A stretch of DNA of 64,000 nucleotides from Chimonanthus salicifolius (lineage: Eukaryota > Streptophyta > Magnoliopsida > Laurales > Calycanthaceae). Positions 32,177 to 44,100 of the stretch are shown here, in pieces. The notes below the pieces were generated by a model. That model ran no database searches. It saw only the letters and a list, made by a program, of their open reading frames with translations, and had not been told where the DNA came from. The stretch covers positions 49,861,195-49,925,194 of the forward strand of contig CM023538.1 in the NCBI GenBank assembly GCA_013350335.1, read 5' to 3'. Position 1 is the first letter of the stretch; every line of letters begins with the position of its first letter. Position numbers and translations under genes: made by a program.

Positions 32177-35100
32177 TCATACCCTCCTCTTCTTCTTCTT
32201 CTCAATATAAGCAAGAAGCTCCTCTTGTCGCGTAAGGACATCGTCCAAGGCCTGCATGAAGAAAGCCATGCAAATAAATAAGAAAGCTTCTAAACAAAAT
32301 CATGAAAAGAATTCCTATAATGAAAAGAATCAATATACAATTAGAAAACTTTCCAAAAGACATTTTGTACATGATAGTTAGACTGTCATTTATTTAATTA
32401 TTTTTTTTATAAACAAAGTATTCTGGTATTTTAGATCACCGGATTAATCCTCAAGACATGTACGAGCCTTCCTACCCATACACACTGAGTAACTCTACCG
32501 AGAATAGCCCTTTGAAGTAGAGTCAGAATCAAACTCATGATTTCCACTTTCTGAGGTGAGTCTCTAGCCATCACTACAACCCTTTCAGTTAACTTGTCAT
32601 TTAACTTAATGTGTAAGTTGGCCTCATAAATCATAAATCAAGATCATTGATCCACAATAAAAAATATCTACTTGTGAAATTTGTTTTATGGGATATTTAA
32701 GTTTGTTATAGCTAAATATTCAGAATTCTTTAACATCACATTCATAACTGAGAGATTATGGGCGCCATTTGAAGTACAAAACAAGTGTTGTAGTTATTTT
32801 ATAAGTCTATTTGCTAATTCTCCTCCTTAGCTATCCCTAATTCTTTCAAGTTCATTGGCTTCTGCTTTTTATTCTACTGGAAGTTATGAAAGGTGGACCC
32901 CATGCCTTTTGTAGGACCTAATTCTTAGTGGTAAGTTTAATAAGGGAATCTCAATGGATCCTTAGCCTCACCACTAACCCAAAATAATGGATTAATTGAA
33001 TCATCTTCTCTAGTGGAATTACACCCATTAAATTAGGAGTATTAACTGGTTGAGGTCTTAAATTTAATACTCTCTGTGTCTTATTTTAGTTGTCTCATTT
33101 TAAATATTTGTATTTTTTAAAGAACTTGAATTTGATTTTAAACCACGATGCAGCTGGAGGTGATTCTCATCTATTTCAACACATTTTATACTACTCAAAT
33201 ATAGATAGAACAACTATTTTGGGACAATTCCAAAATCCATATGAGATAACTAAATTGGGACAGAGAGATAAGTAGTCAAGTCAAATGAGTCATAGGACTG
33301 GGATCAGGCCATATTTAAGGTCCGATAGTCTTAATGGATTAAACCCTAGTCAAAGGAGGTCTGACATGCCTAACCTATTATCTCCTAGTCCAAAATATGA
33401 TTAATGAATCATATAACAAAAAAATAAAGATGGTAATCAAGTAATTAAGACCTTTTTAATATGTATTTTTATATTAATAGTTAACTTCTTTAGATGGTGT
33501 ATTCTCTTTATTAATAGTATAAATTTCACAATACACTAACTTATTAGTTTGAAAGTTTAAAAAATTGGCAAATAGATGTCAATGATACCATTAGTCTCAT
33601 TCTAAAACTTATGTATGTTCACGTATATGGACATTTCATACTATACTTTATTAGAAAAGATTATCTGTTCTGGACTTCAATCCACCCAATTAATAATATT
33701 GTGATATTAACCGGTCGGCCCAACTTGGTCCATTTTTTAACCATCTTTTCTTAAGTCTGTCATAGGGGTGATCCAACCCAGCCTGATCTATTTACTTAAT
33801 GAACCTTCATCAATATGAAGGGCCGTGTAGCAAGAAACCATCCTGGTGACAACCCTAGTGTGGTAATATAAAAATTAAATGGTCAAATGGTAAAATAAAT
33901 AAAAATCAGGGGTAAAACTTGGGTTGGGTTTTACATTTTTATAATTAGAATCGGATTGGGTTGAAGAAAAAAATTCGAATCAAATTTGGGTCGGGTTGGG
34001 TTAGGTCAAGATTTTTAAAATTGATCTGATCCGACCCAAATTGATCCGATCGACCCACTCAAAATATTTAATATAGCATTCGGATTGAGTCGGACTAGTG
34101 ATTCTATTTAGTACTTGGGTTGAATCAGGTCAACAATTCTTTCTGCAATAGTTTAGAAGAAGCCAATGAGAACAAACCTTTTTAGTAGATGAAATCTCTT
34201 CTTCAAGTGCACCGACTCGGCTTATAGCAGCTTGCAACATTTCTTCCTTCTTAAAAGCCATCTCTTTAGGCTCCTCAGTTTGAATGTTTACCTTCTCTTC
34301 TAGTTCTAATAGACGCTTTATAACAGCATCATATTCTTTGGGAGAAATAACATGAGTCTGAACTTGGTCTGTTGTTTCAGTATGAGCAGAACCAGCACCG
34401 GTGATCTTCGTCGGCATGTTGCGTGTTATCCGAAGGAAGGCGGCAAGGCCCGTTACGATGGCCATGATTCCCGATAACAACTGTCCGGGATTTCTACCAC
34501 CAGCTACAGGAGATGATCTTGCAGCTACAATCCCATGATAATTATAAAAATTAGATTTCAGTAAAATACCATGCATTTGCAAGTGTATTGAAGTCATGTG
34601 GGCGTCAACAGGCACTCGGTCTATAGAAACAGTTTGTCAAATTCAATATAAAGGCCAACTCTGTATCAATGAAAAAATGATTTAGATAATGACGATGACG
34701 ATGATATAGATTTGTGAGAGAAAAACGATGTTTACATGCCCTTCAATCTCATGAGAAACTATAAGATTAGTAGGTCGTTATCATGAGATTACTTTCCAAA
34801 TATTATTATTATTATTATCTTTTGAGTTGTAAGCAAAGTCTATTTATGAACTCAATTAAATAATAAAAGCATCAGATAATTATACCCAAAATAGCTTTAT
34901 CTCCATTTCTCAAATTTTTTCCATTTTTATTATTTTTTTATTTTAAGTTCTTACCAATTAAATTAGGAAGAGGATGCTGAAATATAATTGTTGCCATGTG
35001 TTTAGTATGAGATAACTTTGGAGCATCTCAAATCATGATCACCCTTCTTAGCAAATCCATTCTACTATTGAAACATGGATCCATGTTTGCCTAGATTGGC

Positions 35101-38100
35101 CCCATTTTATATAGAACAGACCTCTAAAGAAATATGGCTCTAATCTACTCAAATACATAGGTCGATCACAAGAAGACTCTCCTGTATGACCTATTTTGTC
35201 TTCGTATGTTTAAATATGATATTATCAAAAATTATTTGGTTGAATCAATAAAACCATGTATTTCTCTATACTATGATTCAACTAAAATAATCGAATGTTC
35301 AAAACTCTCAATTCTTCCAAGAAAAGTAATACTCTGAACCAGGGGTAGAAATCTCAGTATCGGCTGATATCTCGGTCGATTTCTTTCTCCTATTTTTTTT
35401 ACAAAAACCACCTATATCGGCCGATATCGGTGATATATATCGACGATATATATCAGATATAAATATTTCCAATAAAATAAGTAGGTTCTAATCATGTTTT
35501 TTTAAAATATGGAAAGTATGATTGGAGTTTTCAAATGACATATACCTGTACATATGGCAAGGTTTTTATCTTGTACTGTTTGCTTCCAATCAGCATCTAC
35601 AGTCTTATCTACCATTGGGATATATTCATCATACCCTAATGTTCTTCGACTTGGATCCTGTCATAAATATCGATAGAACAAATGATTAGAATATTACTTT
35701 AATCTCAAATTTAATACAAGTAAAGTGACATGGATTAAAACAAAATACTCTTTAAGTGACTTCTTCAGGTACTCATATTGGGTTATAATTCTCTCTGTAT
35801 ATTTCTAAACACAATATCTTAACTCTAAGTTCCACGATATTTGGTAAACAATATAAACCACAACAATGTTAATTGATTCAATGACATTTACAATTTACAT
35901 CAATAACATTTGAGACTGTCAATTGTTAATTTCCTTCTACAATGTGAAGCCTTGTATAGTTTACTTGTTTTAAAACAATTCATCAAATTTTTTTTAAGGC
36001 CAAGGTATCCAAACATCCTACTTGAATTTTTCAGGCGTCCCACCTGACTAATTCTTGGAACATGTGTAAACCTCCAGTCCACACACACCAACTATAGAAC
36101 TAAGGGGAATGACCATTTTTGTGTTGAGAGAGGCTTGATCCTAAGACCTCCCACAAACAATTCATCAAATTATGAACTTCTTTAGTCTTAAAAATGAATG
36201 AAAATACATTAGAGTGACAACCATTATTAGAACTATTATGGAAACAAGGTGGTAAAGATTTCTTATCTCAATTGTAAATAACTCATAAATCGAGAAATGA
36301 TTGACGTCCGCATCTAAAAGAAAAAAGATATGATGAGGACTTCTATGATGAGTACTTGGTCTATCAAAGATCTTGAAAGTGACATCTCATAATTGCCGAA
36401 TCATTATAGTTGGGAGATGAATGTCGGATCTAGTGGTACATGATCATCTTGATTCGAGTGGTGGATCTGCGCATTGATCTGTGTCATTTTTGCTTAGAGT
36501 TGTCTGATCTGATTGTCCATTTTCATTGGATCGAATTTTGAGAGTTGTTTGACTGTTAGATCGAGATTGGCTTGACCCTAGCTGTTTAGATTGGGTCTAG
36601 CTAATCTCAGCCAGTCATCAGCTTTTTTGGTTTAATAGATGATATAAGAAATTCATTTAATTTTTTATTTTAAGTATGGACAACTTTGTTTAATGTAATA
36701 ACTTATTTTGATAGTTTCAATTGCACACTTATGTGACACACATGAAGTTTAGGGTTTCTTTTAAGGTTTTTTATTAACCAATGTATAGACCTCTTACTTT
36801 AATATAGAATACAATTGAAAGAATCTCTCTCTGCAAACTCTTCTCCTGATATGACTATGACTCAATCAATCCTTCAGTGTGACTTTAAGAAAAACTAGGT
36901 GGTTTATATCATTCTCTTCTCTTTCCCTTTCTTCTTCTTCTGCTTCTCCTTCTTTCCCCTCCTCCTCCCATTCTTCATTCATTTTCTCATAACTTTGGAA
37001 CCCTAACCATCCCAAAAAGCCTAAAACAAGCCTGATTTGACCCAAACTAGGACCAGACCTGGAATCAAGAAACCACCACTGGCTCAAAACCACATATGAA
37101 CAGGGTTCTCTCTTCCAGTAATGTTCCCTTTAGCCTCTTGTCCTGTAATCCCACCCTACATAAAATCACCAAATAATCCCTATTTTAGGCCTATTTCGAG
37201 TGTTTTTATGGGTTTGAATCCAAGTAGGACCGGATTTTCCCTTGCAAAACTTCTCTCGTGTGAGAATTTTTTGTGATTTTAGAATTTTAGAACATTTTGA
37301 GAGCTTAAACTTTAATATAATTACCTTTAGAATTTAACATGCTTGCATGTTGTAGGACTCTGTAGTTCTCTTATGTGATGTTATTTTCTTAGGTCTTTTA
37401 TTAATCATTGATTGCAGAATTTTAACTTCTTAGATTAGCATACTACCTCTATTTTGTACGCAGATATAATAGATATCATTCATATTTCTTATTTTCCTTC
37501 ATTGCACTCTTAAATTTTGGATTTTGAGTGTCTTAACCTTATTTTAAGGCAGTTGCATATCCATCCCGTGTCAAGATAATTATTTTCTCTCTTTTGAGAA
37601 ATTTACTTTAAGACAACTGATCATATTCTAAATGAGATCATTAGTCTACATAGTGAATATTAGCATTCCATAGTGAGTCAAAATCATGCAAACAACCCAA
37701 AGAATTCATTAAATTATCTATATAAATTGCAACACTAAAAGTCGTTGGCTTGACTAGGGTTGTTTGTCATTTTTCAACTATGAAAAATAAAGATATTGAA
37801 AAATGAGACATTTTTTTTGTTCTTTCATGGAATGCGGGCTCTTCACGAAGACCACAAAAATGTAACATTTTACTCTCTTTCTAAGGAATCCTTTCTCCAA
37901 GAGTGATACAAAATTTATTGAGGAAAATGAAGAGGTTTTCCTCTTTTGTCAAGATAATGGTTTATTCATTTTTAATAAAAATGAAGATTTTGATGTTCAC
38001 AATCAAAATATCGAGTTTTTAATAACTCAACATGAAACCAGATTTCATGGTACCTATTGGATAATATGAATAGAATTCTGATATAAAATTTTCTATAGAA

Positions 38101-41100
38101 TTATTTTCCTCGAAAAAATTGACAAACGACTTCTAAGAGACGAATAGTGTAGGGTATTTAAACCACTGTGTATACTTTCTCATAACTTTAAAGTATAGAT
38201 CACTTACTTCTTCATGAACAGGAGATAGCTCTGGATGCTCTATAAATTCCCTTCGAAGTTTTGACCAGGTGTTACTTGTGTCTAGAAGTTTCTTTTTCTT
38301 GAATGAATTACAACCCTTCATGTTAGAAAACAAATTGAATATAAAAAATACATTAGTATAGAAGACATTTTTCTTAATCCATAAGTACAAATGAAATTGG
38401 AATTTCAACATTGTAAATTGTAAGCATAGGAATATAAAAATTGCAATAAAATAGGATTTATATGGTAAAAAAAAAAACATTAAGAACCTTTGGGTACAAT
38501 ATCTCATCCTCAGATATGGTCTTCTCTGCAATTGAAATGGTTTTCCTTCCGCATTTTGCCTCACCATTATGTACCCTCTGTCCACCAAAATAGAAATATC
38601 CATTTGTTATTGTAGATAAGAATTAGTATCACAAACAATTTAGTTAAAATAAATGCTTTAGTATCTTAATTAATATGGGAACCTTCAATATTTCTGAATC
38701 CTTCCATGGGCCTTTATCTGATCTCATGCAACCACCATGATCAGCACATGTACAAGTACCTCCCAAGAAATCCGGCAGTTCACTAGAAAAATCCAAGAAA
38801 AATCAGATCTACTAAGTCGTCACATTTGAAGAAACAAGAGTTTTTCTTTTTGCATATTATAAAAATACGTGTGCAAAGTTTAGGGGTGAAACTTGGATTG
38901 GATTTTGATCCAACTTGCATGACCTGACCGAGAAATCAAGTGAGTTGGATTTTACATTTTTTAAATTAGAGTCGAGTTGGGTTGAAAAAAAAAACTCAAA
39001 TTAAATTTTGTTAGAACCACGGTTTATCTATATATCTAGTTTTGTCAATTCCGTGACTCATTTTGATCCTTGCCTCTAGAAGTCCGAAGTAGTTAAAGCA
39101 AGTTTGAAGACCAGAATCATGGAAAATGAAAGGTTGAGTTCAAAAAAGTAATCTCCCGTGTTTGCCAACCATTTTAGGGGAAAAAAGACTAAAGGATTCC
39201 CTAGAAAGACCCTAAAACTTAATTGGATTTAATTGTAGAATTTCTGGAGCCAAAATCATGGTCAAAAGATAATTTTTGGACAAATCGGTATCTCGGCCTG
39301 GGTGAATTTTTCACCCCTAGTTCAAAGTGGTTGGAACACTCTAATTAATGCTAGAGGTTTTGACTTTGAATTCTTGTAAGGACTTATTTAATATATGTGT
39401 TTATGGGTGGTGCCATGTATCTGAAGTTTTATCAATAATCATCAAAAAGTGCAGTCGAAGGGTTTTTACAGTAAAAAAATCCAAACTATATAACGAAAAA
39501 TGATAACCAAGTAGGTCTCAGCTAGTTCGATGCAACCAAATCTATGGATAGATAATATCAATATACATAAATGAATGAAAATAAACAATAAATCATCATA
39601 TTCTTTCAAAAATAAAAAATAAATAGAAAAAACAAAATCACCTAGCATCAATTATTTCAAGCAACTTGCTCTGGTACTTATTTCCAAGAACCTAAAGGAC
39701 AAAAAGATCCATTAGTTAATATTTGAATTCAATGGCCAAACTAAATTATATAAGCCACATTAAAAGATTTTTACTTACATTGATCTTTGCTGCTGTTTGT
39801 GGATCAAGGAAAGACTTTATGGTGTTCCATAATAGTCTAAAGCCAGAACCTGCATTTATGATGAACATGCGACACAAGGTCTGCAGTACAAACAAGAAAT
39901 ACAATCATATATATTTTACATTTATATCAAACTGATTTACTTAAAAAGGATAGATATTTTTTTTATACTATTTATATATGTTAGTATAGTCTCACATCAA
40001 GTGGGTACAAAAATTAGTGACTGTATATAACACGAGAGGTACTCTCATATCAAAAACTGGCTTTTGAGAGTGAATTCTACTTCAAGACTATTCACGTGTA
40101 TCAGAGTGAGTGTATCATAGGGATGGGTCGGGTTTGTGTCTTCAGCCCTATATGGAGGGGAGAGCCGAATGTTTATAGCCCTAGCGCTGAAGGAGAGACA
40201 CTCTTCTCTCAAAGGCTAGCTTTTGAGAGTAAGTTTTACCTCAAGACTGTTAATAATACATAGACGATATTTTATTAGCCAATAGTGATATGGGCCTTTA
40301 AAAAAGGTAACTAATTTGATTCTTGAAGAGAATTTTGACACAAATTATGCCTCTTTTGTTATAGGTAGTGAGATATTTAGATATTAATCTCAAGGGATAC
40401 TTACATTATCACAGAATAAAAAAAAAACATACAAGATTGGGCATTATAGAAAGTAAAACAAAAAACAAAAAAGGATAGATAATTACCTCAGGATAGTTAC
40501 TCCCATCAATCTTCTGAAGACGCATAACAAGCTCCCTTGCATTTTTGTTAAAATTTTTAAGTCCCTAAGGCACCATTTGATATATTGAGTATAAGCAACA
40601 GATGATCCTAGTGTCTCTAAAGATAATCATAGTGCGAAGAATTAACAGGGGCATCGGTGTTTTCTAAACAAGAGATACCGAATTTGTCTTTTTATCCACT
40701 TGTCATCATCTAATGATGAAAAGATACACGGATATCTATTGATATAAAAAACATCGATGCCATTATTTGTTTTCAATAAAATAACCTCACATACCACTCC
40801 TTGCACATCTAAAATTGTAGTACTTTGATCAATGTGTCTTCTTGCTGCAATTGAACAAGCTGGGAACTTCACAGCAAAGGTCCTTTCAAACTCCTGCACA
40901 TGGTATTTAACATAGCGATCCAAAGTTGTCGCTTGCAACAACTTGTTAGAATCAACTTTGCCCAATGACTCTATGTACACCGGCCTGCCTTCCTTGTCCA
41001 CCCCATGGTGACCTTGTGGGTAGTGTTGTATAACTTCATTAACTTCTTTGAATTCAAAATCCTTAATAAAACAATAAAAAAAAAAAAAAAGAATCAGCCA

Positions 41101-44100
41101 AAAATATAACTAGCTTGGAAACTGATATGGTTGTTTTTTTTTTTATGTGTTTGGCAACTAGTAGATTCTGATATTAGAGATTCTTAATCAGACAATTAGG
41201 AGAAACTATTTTCATATTAAAATTTTGTTATTTGATCGCGGATAAAGTGAAGAAGATTTGTGAAGATTAGAGGGGTCTAGCTAAACATTTAGATTCAAGC
41301 GATGGGTATCGAGTCATACAAGGTATGCCCTTATAGCTCAAAATCTCCTATTTTTCTATAACTACGTTTGAATGCAGACGAAGCTTTTAAGGGATTCCCC
41401 TGATAAGAGATTCTCCTTGAGTGGGGGAATCTCATGTTAGGGATTCTCATGTATTCGTTTGGTCATTTTAATGAAAAGCTAATAGGAGAAAAGAAGTGAA
41501 GAGAGAGGAAAAGAGAGGAGCGAAAACCATAGTTTCTCCTCGCTATTTACAAAAAACCAAATTTAGGCTTCATAAGGGGAAAGTAGGCTTGGCAAAAACG
41601 GGATTCTCCTCTCTATTTACCAAAAAGCCAAATTTAGGCTTGATAGGGGAAATAGGGGAAAGTAGGAGGGTAAGGAGAGGACAGGGGCAAAGATATCTAT
41701 CAATACAAAATGATAAAAAAATAGATGAATTAATATCAATACAATACCAAATTTCAAATACATTCTTGCAATTATATTTTACTCCTTATGTTGTATTAAT
41801 TATTTTATTAAAATTTATTTTGATATATTTTCAACACAAGAAGCATATTCATATATTATGAATCATTACTTACTAAAAAAATTATAAAAAAGATTCAAAA
41901 TCATTACCTCCATAATTGTGTCTGCGGCAAATTCAGTCCTCCATTGAAGCATTTCAGCCCACATTTGTTTAGTCTTGGGAATGTCAAATTTCCTAGCCTT
42001 CAGAAATCTGCATGATCTTATTACGAGCTAATAGATCATTAAGTGGTGGTCACCATATTTATAAGCATATTAAATTGAGAACTTGATATATCGACCAGGG
42101 GTCGAGATATCGGCTGATACGAAACATATCAGCCTATATCATATGGGCTTTAAGCACCGTATAATATCGGCCGATACAACCTTCGTATCGGCCGATATAT
42201 ATCGGTCTGATATCGGCCAATATGATTAATATTGGTATTTAAAAAAAAAAAATCAAAACGGTGATGGGCCAGTGTCAAAATATCAGCCGATATTTACATT
42301 TTCAAAATATTTTTTTAAAAAAACAGTTTTTTTTTGGTTTTTTATATTTTTTAATTCAGAAAAAATAAAATAATAAAATAATATCTATATTTACCAAAAA
42401 AAAGAGGAGAGAGAATCATATCGGCTGGGCCCTTTTTTGCACCCCTGATATAGACATTTTACATGCTATGTCTTCCCATTACAATGACTACATGTTTCCT
42501 TCAATAAAATACGTTAGAAAATTTAGAACCAAATGAGTTTAGCTATTACATGTGTGCCTTCGAGCCCATTCATTTGAGATCATTAAAAATTTAACCATTT
42601 AGATTAAAAATTCACACGATTAGATGATATAAGCTGATCAAATTTGAGTTCAAAAATCAATTTATTGTCATTTGATCTTAGTGATCAAAGTCACCAGGCT
42701 TCATTGTCGTCGTAATTCTTAAGGACGCCTGATAACTTTGACTACTAAAATCAAATGGCTAAAATTGAATTTTGGACTCAAATTTGATCTCTTGTAATCA
42801 TCATGTCCATTTTCAATCTGAATGGTCATTGTTTTAATTAATTTCAAAATAATAATAAAAAATAAACATAGATCAGATGTATACATAGTTGTATACACAT
42901 AAAATGGTTAAACGGGTCAAAAATGCCCAACGAGCTTTCAGGGGCTTCTTCCAACAGCCCAAGCCAATTGTTTATATAAATGGTCTCAAAAAATTTAGCT
43001 TGGGTCCAGTGTGACAGGCTGGTATATATATTCAAACCCGAAACTCGAGTTCGATTCGGACCGAGGAACAACGCCTACATTTATATAGAGATTACGACTA
43101 TGGAGGAAAGAAAGAAATGACCTGAGCATCGTGTGATAATCATCATGTTTTGAAGGTAGTAATTCTTCCAAAATAAGTTCTTGACGAAATGCATCAACGG
43201 TCACTAGTTCTTCAGCATCATGTTCATCTTCCAGGGAGATGGACATAACTTTGCTGCTCCTCCTTTTCTTTGTCAAAGAATACTTGAATTTTGTAGATGC
43301 AGTCATTGCTTTCTTCTTTATAGATCCAATCTTTGTCTTCCTCTCCTCATCAAAATTCTCAATTTCTAGTCTTCGTTTATCATCATTGCAAGTGGATCCA
43401 TCTATACCCATAACAAGTAATAAAAATTAGAACAATAATTAAATATTAGCTACCCCAAATAAATATATTTTGCCAAAGACATATTTTCATGTAATCAAAT
43501 AATGGAAGCCCTAATTTGTTCTTAGAAGCCCATGAATGAGGAAGATGAGATCATAGCCTAGTTAAAAAAATGTGATTCATTATCCATTAATCTTTTAGGA
43601 AGGTTTATTGTTGAATGGAAACATTTAGTGAGTCTCAAATTGCTATGTGATTCATTTTCAATTTAATATGAAATTCTAATGATAGGTTAAATGGTACTAA
43701 ACAAAATACCAAGGAAACAAAATAAAGTACACAACACTTCTTTTTTTCTTGGATGATCAAGGTGTCCAAGAGTCTTAGAACACCTGACTAATTCTTGGTA
43801 CATGTTCAAATCTCCTTGCCTATGCACACTGAATAATGCTACAGGGAGTGTCCCTTTGAGATGGAGTGAAAATTGAACTCAGAACTTTCACTTCGTAAGA
43901 CGGGTTAAGTACACAATATTTATTAAAATCATATAAAGTGCAATACGAAACTATCCCAAATCTCAATATATGTTTTCAAATGTGGATTCAAATGTATTTT
44001 AGGCCTACTTTTCATGAACATTGTCCTTTTAATAAGTATTTTTATCTTAAAAATAAATATATGCTCTAGCAAATTAGATTATAGTCAATCTTTTGCCTCT

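Noticed and set aside
39779..39880. Pro to Ser change in the NAGPGFR motif of gene B as a possible loss of function
   Set aside because: I recall NAGSGF forms in other plant Sec14-like proteins, so I do not treat it as a defect without an alignment.
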